Shown here piece by piece: positions 60,001 to 64,000 of a DNA stretch of 64,000 nucleotides. Position 1 is the stretch's first letter, and each line of letters opens with the position of its first letter. Origin of the DNA: Cannabis sativa (Eukaryota; Streptophyta; Magnoliopsida; Rosales; Cannabaceae); the NCBI RefSeq assembly GCF_029168945.1, contig NC_083603.1, positions 9,610,001 to 9,674,000 of the forward strand. Reading direction: 5' to 3'. The notes below the pieces were generated by a model, which worked only from the letters and a program-made list of their open reading frames with translations, was not told the DNA's origin and did no database searches. The translations under genes and the position numbers were made by a program.

Positions 60001-60378
60001 AAATTAAAAGCTACAGAAAACCCGTAAGAATTGTCATGTACTTGACTGTGCTATATCGTGCCAGAATTTTGGCTTTTGACGATGATCTTATTGATAATGG
60101 TTTTGCAGCTTGTTAATGATACTCACAAGGAACGCCTTGCAGCAGTAAGTTGCTAGTAGAGGTGTATATTTATATGCATATTCTCTATTATGTTTTATGC
60201 GTAGAATCATTGTTTCTAAAACAACCATTTGTATACAATTCTGCAGATAAAGAAATCCATCGTATCAACCGAGACAACAAACACCAGACATGGCCCTGGA
60301 CAAGCCACTGGAAACGCCAAAGGAAGTTTGACAAAAGCCCCTGCCAATGTCATAGGCTCCCCAAATGTCAAAATATAG
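57023..60378 (+). CDS. TAF12: TFIID subunit TAF12 (histone-fold protein)
   Basis: Exons: 57023-57613, 57751-57915, 58504-59043, 59472-59546, 59793-59871, 59959-60023, 60109-60144, 60247-60378; 560 codons, in frame, GT-AG. Residues 1-~410 are low-complexity Pro/Ser/Gln-rich, with a poly-Gln run near residues 337-349. The conserved histone fold starts at [20 protein letters not shown] (about 421) and runs through [59 protein letters not shown] and ends in [15 protein letters not shown]12 pairs with TAF4 in TFIID and is also in SAGA; it acts in the nucleus at RNA polymerase II promoters. The fold is complete. A LINE ends 123-135 bases before the start codon, so its promoter or 5' UTR has been rebuilt. 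Plants usually have two TAF12 genes; I cannot tell which this is. Confidence 0.93.
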
Positions 60379-63113
60379 TTACACCAAAGGCATTGATCAG
60401 TTCGTCTTCTTTCGAGTAATTTTAAGCTAACAAAGGTACGCCAAATTTACATGCAATTTTTTCACGAAAAACTTGTGGAACATCTGTGACCAAGTTCTGC
60501 AGAATGAAGTTCTGACTTGATGATGGGAGTCAAATTTTGGTTTTTTGAAGTCTGCCTTGGTCCATATCCATACACAACTATGTATTTGCCATATGATAAC
60601 TTCACTTACTGATCCATTTTGCTTGCACAAACTTTCTGGTGCTTATCCCCTAACTGTGATGTAAATGGTGGGACAACTTGGTAAATCTTATTATCATTTT
60701 TTCAGTTTGTGTCTGCTGGAAATGGGCAAACTAAAATGTTGTTACTTAAGTTGTGTATAAAGAAAAACAGAAGAAAGAAATGACGACCATTTTTGTTTAT
60801 TCTTTAAAAGCAGTGCTTTTATTTATTTTTATTTCCCACTCTTTGTCAATTATCATCATACATGCTCTTTTGTGGGATTGTTCGTTCATGATGTTATTGC
60901 AAATTTTCTGTCGTAGAGAATTATGCATTACACGTGTGTGCACATGCAATTGTTATATAAATCTGAAAAAAAAAAATACATGATCCGATGGGACACCAAA
61001 ACATTTGGCAGTGTATCATGTGCCAAACCAACAACTTAAGTTTTCAAGGTATGTTACTTTAATTAATTGTGCCAAATTATGTAACAGTTTTAGTCAATGA
61101 ATTTAAAAAAGACTATGAATAGACCATGCCTCCATTGTATGTTTCTCTTCACAAAAATCAATTGGTTTCTTTAAAATTTTGTCTTTAGTATTTTATAAAT
61201 TTTACTTATCTGTTTTGTAATGATGCACGTGGGGCGAGTGCCTCTCTCGTTCCTATTAAGAATTTTAATTTTCATTCTTGCCATGAAAATTAAAGTTTAA
61301 ATTTAAATTTTAATTATATAAGAGAATTAACAAAAGTTTTAATTTTTTTTTTTTTTTTATAGGGTTTCTTGTTCTTAAATTTGTAGTTATAGGAGGTTAT
61401 ATTTTTTCTCCGGCAAGGTCTGTCAGCCTTTCCTGAGTATATGTGCATCTCAGTCGGAGTTGTGTTTTGCTATTGCAATTCAATTTCTGCTACTGCGATT
61501 AGTCTTGTTTCTGTAACATGGTTTTGACTTTTGAGTGTTTTACTCTTATTTTTTAAATATGATTTTGAGTGTTTGTCTTGTTTCTATGATATGATTTTTA
61601 GTGTTTTAATTTGTATGTGTGATATAGTTTTATTTTGTTTTTTTTTATTGTTGGTTATTTTTTGTTCTTTGATGGTTCACCATCAAATTACCGTTAGTGA
61701 TTGGGAATAACAAGTTTTATACGATTGAAGGAAGGAGTTGTTAGTTGTGTAGTTACGTGCCTTGCATAATAGTTGAGTGCTCAAGCTACGAGGTTTAATA
61801 AACCTGTTACAACAGTTTTTATTATTGTGCCTTCTAAGCACTATATGAAACTGAATATTGTTCTTAAGGTTAATTGTGATGTTGCAATTTTTTTTATTTG
61901 ATTTTATTTTTAGTTTTTTGTCAAACGAATTGGAAATTAGATGGTTGATTATTTGATTTATTTTTCTAATTGTAATCTTGGTTGTCTTCAAATTGGGGAG
62001 ATGTCTGATTGAATTGTAAACTATTATTTTAGTTGATTGTTATTAATAAATTACATAATTAATTAAAAAAAATGATTTACATAAAAATTAAAATATTAAA
62101 AATTATTTATCATTAAATATACTAATTATTATTCAAAATAAAAAAATACTAATATATTAGAAAAAAGTGTAAATAAAAGGGGAATTACCCCGTATATTAT
62201 TATTATTTTTAATTTACAGTTTGAGTTCTAGTAATTTTTTTGTGAATTGCTATGTAGATTTCGTTGCGATTTGATTGTTATATGGTTTTTTTATGTGAAT
62301 TTATGTAAAAATATAAAAGAAATTTTTTTTGAAGTGAAAATGAAAAAAATATAAAACTATATTAGAAGTTTATTTAAAATATTAAACGGATATGGAGAGT
62401 GCTATCTTCATCCTTGCCTCATTTAACATTCCGGGATAAAAAAATTATTTCATCCCCACTGCAGTACAATCTTTCACTTTCATCAGTGGACCATTATATG
62501 AATTTCAAGTTTGATGTCCAAAATTCAACCATGTTGAACGTGACCAGGCTTGCACCAAATGTAAAAGCAAGCATTAGCTGTAACAGATAGAGACACCAAA
62601 TTTGAGGTTAACAATAATAATAAATTAATTCTTATAAAATAATAATAATAATTTTAGTGTAATCCAATACATGTTTTTAATAATACAAGTTTCAACACGT
62701 TACATGATTTTTTTTTTTGAAGCTTTATTTTTACACATGAATTAATAGGTAATCACATGTGTTTTATAAGTTAAAACCATCAACATGGCACAGGGAAGTC
62801 ATTTTTTTATTAAATGGAAATTCTAGACGCAAACAGGCAAACATTTTCTTTTTTCAATAAAAATTATAAAAAAGTTTCATATGATATATATTTTAAAATT
62901 TAAAATAAAAAGAGAAAAATAAAAATTAGGCCCCTCTAGCTTCTTCATCAATGTTTTTATTCAAAATTGGTAACCATAAATGTATGATGTCTCAAGTTGT
63001 AGGGACTTTCTTTACAATATTTGTACTTATTTGTTGCCTTTTTTTGACCTAAGCAAAAGAAGCGAAAAAGTGTTTCTCTCACTTTTTTTTTTCTTTACAA
63101 AAGCTAAAAATAG
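60379..63113. other. Intergenic DNA between TAF12 and the SINE
   Basis: 60379-60760 is probably the TAF12 3' untranslated region and flank. The remainder is AT-rich with T-runs (for example 61340-61365) and many short open frames (such as 61683-61991 on the minus strand) that are low-complexity Asn/Lys/Ile-rich and have no domain. No bounded repeat was recognised. Confidence 0.5.
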
Positions 63114-63130
63114 AAACCATGTACAACGTT

Positions 63131-63257
63131 TTTTTTTTTTTTTTTGAGTGTAGTGTAATAGTTTTTATAATTATATATTAAGTTGTCCTGGATTCGAACC
63201 CATGACCTCTCCTTTTTTCCCATCCTTCCCTCACCACTAAGCTAGCCTTAGTGGCTT
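63131..63257 (-). mobile_element. tRNA-derived SINE
   Basis: On the minus strand it reads GCTAGCTTAGTGGTGAG (A-box like) and, about 35 bases on, GGGTTCGAATCC (B box), then a short AT-rich body and a poly(A) tail (poly(T) at 63131-63145 on this strand). A perfect 17-bp duplication AAACCATGTACAACGTT flanks it (63114-63130, 63258-63274). The internal RNA polymerase III boxes, tail and duplication define a SINE. Confidence 0.9.
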
Positions 63258-63274
63258 AAACCATGTACAACGTT

Positions 63275-63841
63275 ACAAACTCACAAATATTCATTTCATT
63301 TTTATATTTCATTTCGAAAAACGTTATTAAAATTATAAATAAAGAGTAACACGTTATGGAAAAATAAATAAATTAAATAAAATTGGAATAATTTGATCAT
63401 CCAATCAGAGTAGTTAGGCTGTGAATCATCTCTTTCATAGCGATCTCCGGGAATATCCAAATAATATTTTTTAATAAATAATTAAAATAAAAAACATAAT
63501 ACCTTTTTATATGCACTACGTGGCAGTTTCTCATTGGTTGATATTAAATCTGAACAAAACTTCGTCCTCTTCGTACACATACCTACCTTAAGACTCTATA
63601 AACCATTTGTATATATTTTCATCCAGAGTGCAGCTCAGCTCAGCGTCACCCCATCGATCACGACAAACCCTAATCTACTCATAATCTCAATTCATATACA
63701 ATTATATATATATGTATATAAATATTCGCTCTCTATCTATATAGTAACGTCACATGCATATATATATTTATTAGGATTTGATTAATCGATTCAGATTGTG
63801 CTGTGCGGAGAGCTCTAAGAGATTGTGTGTTGTATCTCGCC
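63275..63841 (+). promoter_or_regulatory. Upstream region and 5' leader of the nucleosidase gene
   Basis: A TATA-like CTATAAACC lies at about 63595, followed after ~30 bases by CAGAGTGCAGCTCAGCTCAG, a plausible transcription start area. The leader to 63841 contains a TATATA/TATGTATATA run (63700-63725). No upstream open frame with a domain was seen. Placement is inferred from sequence only. Confidence 0.45.
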
Positions 63842-63917
63842 ATGAATTGCCACAACGGAGATTTGGGTTCGCATTCGAAGCTTGAGAAGCTCATTATCGA
63901 TACTGATCCCGGAATCG
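63842..63917 (+). CDS. URH1: Uridine/inosine nucleoside hydrolase, first exon only
   Basis: The start codon at 63842 gives a short N-terminus and then KLEKLIIDTDPGI, the calcium-binding N-terminal motif (DTDPGIDD) of nucleoside N-ribohydrolases. The exon ends ATCG|GTGAGT at 63917, and the next exon, outside the window, should supply the two Asp residues. Family members cleave uridine and related ribonucleosides to base and ribose in nucleoside salvage, in the cytosol for the URH1 type. A CT microsatellite lies at the start of intron 1 (63930-63945). The call rests on 25 residues; the motif is distinctive but the paralogue (URH1 or URH2) is uncertain. Confidence 0.72.
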
Positions 63918-64000
63918 GTGAGTTCACATCTCTCTCTCTCTCTCTGTTTTGCTTTTGTTGTTGATGAGATTCTTAATACGGGAAAAGGAAAAGCACTTTT

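Noticed and set aside
61683..61991. A 102-codon open frame after TAF12
   Set aside because: Asn/Lys/Ile-rich low complexity in AT-rich DNA, no domain, no plausible promoter or splice partner.

Overview
This is plant nuclear DNA. The genes have introns with GT-AG borders, the intergenic DNA is AT-rich, and several classes of plant transposable element are present. The proteins (a plant SLC35F/DUF914 transporter pair, TAF12, a nucleoside hydrolase) and the element types fit a flowering plant, most likely a eudicot. I cannot name the species. Host genes are concentrated at 25-42 kb and 57-64 kb; most of the rest is transposon, in several places nested.

Layout. 1-1863 is the inner end of a long gypsy LTR cut by the window edge. 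1864-4131 and 13571-15262 are old retroelement-like DNA, interrupted by a Ty3/gypsy chromovirus at 4132-13570 (minus strand, 5-bp target duplication CATAC, decayed gag-pol). A CACTA transposon fills 15263-20602 (3-bp duplication TAT) and carries a broken transposase/ULP1 gene. After it come a TRIM (21124-21722), a hAT MITE (21797-22349) and two MULE-type MITEs.

A tandem pair of SLC35F-like membrane transporter genes follows. Copy A (25256-28048, 11 exons, 343 codons) is intact. Copy B (30809-41631) has the same exon structure, but its first exon is split by a 7.7-kb Ty1/copia element (30885-38626) whose two 509-bp LTRs look identical by eye. The leader of that copia element carries 13 copies of a 16-bp palindrome.

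41.6-51 kb holds a hAT MITE, a MULE MITE, an antisense LINE fragment, a 74-bp tandem repeat, a 3.1-kb MULE with ~545-bp terminal inverted repeats (46498-49602) and another hAT MITE (49880-50619). A full-length LINE with both ORFs open (51020-56889) ends about 130 bp before the start codon of TAF12 (57023-60378, 8 exons, 560 codons). The window closes with a tRNA-like SINE and the first exon of a probable uridine nucleosidase gene (63842-63917).

The host genes are not a pathway. TAF12 is a general transcription factor subunit, URH1 acts in nucleoside salvage, and the SLC35F pair encodes membrane carriers of unknown substrate. The main story is transposon activity next to and inside genes. Exon borders were read by eye from splice signals, conserved reading frame and comparison of the two duplicate genes; no alignment or expression data were available.
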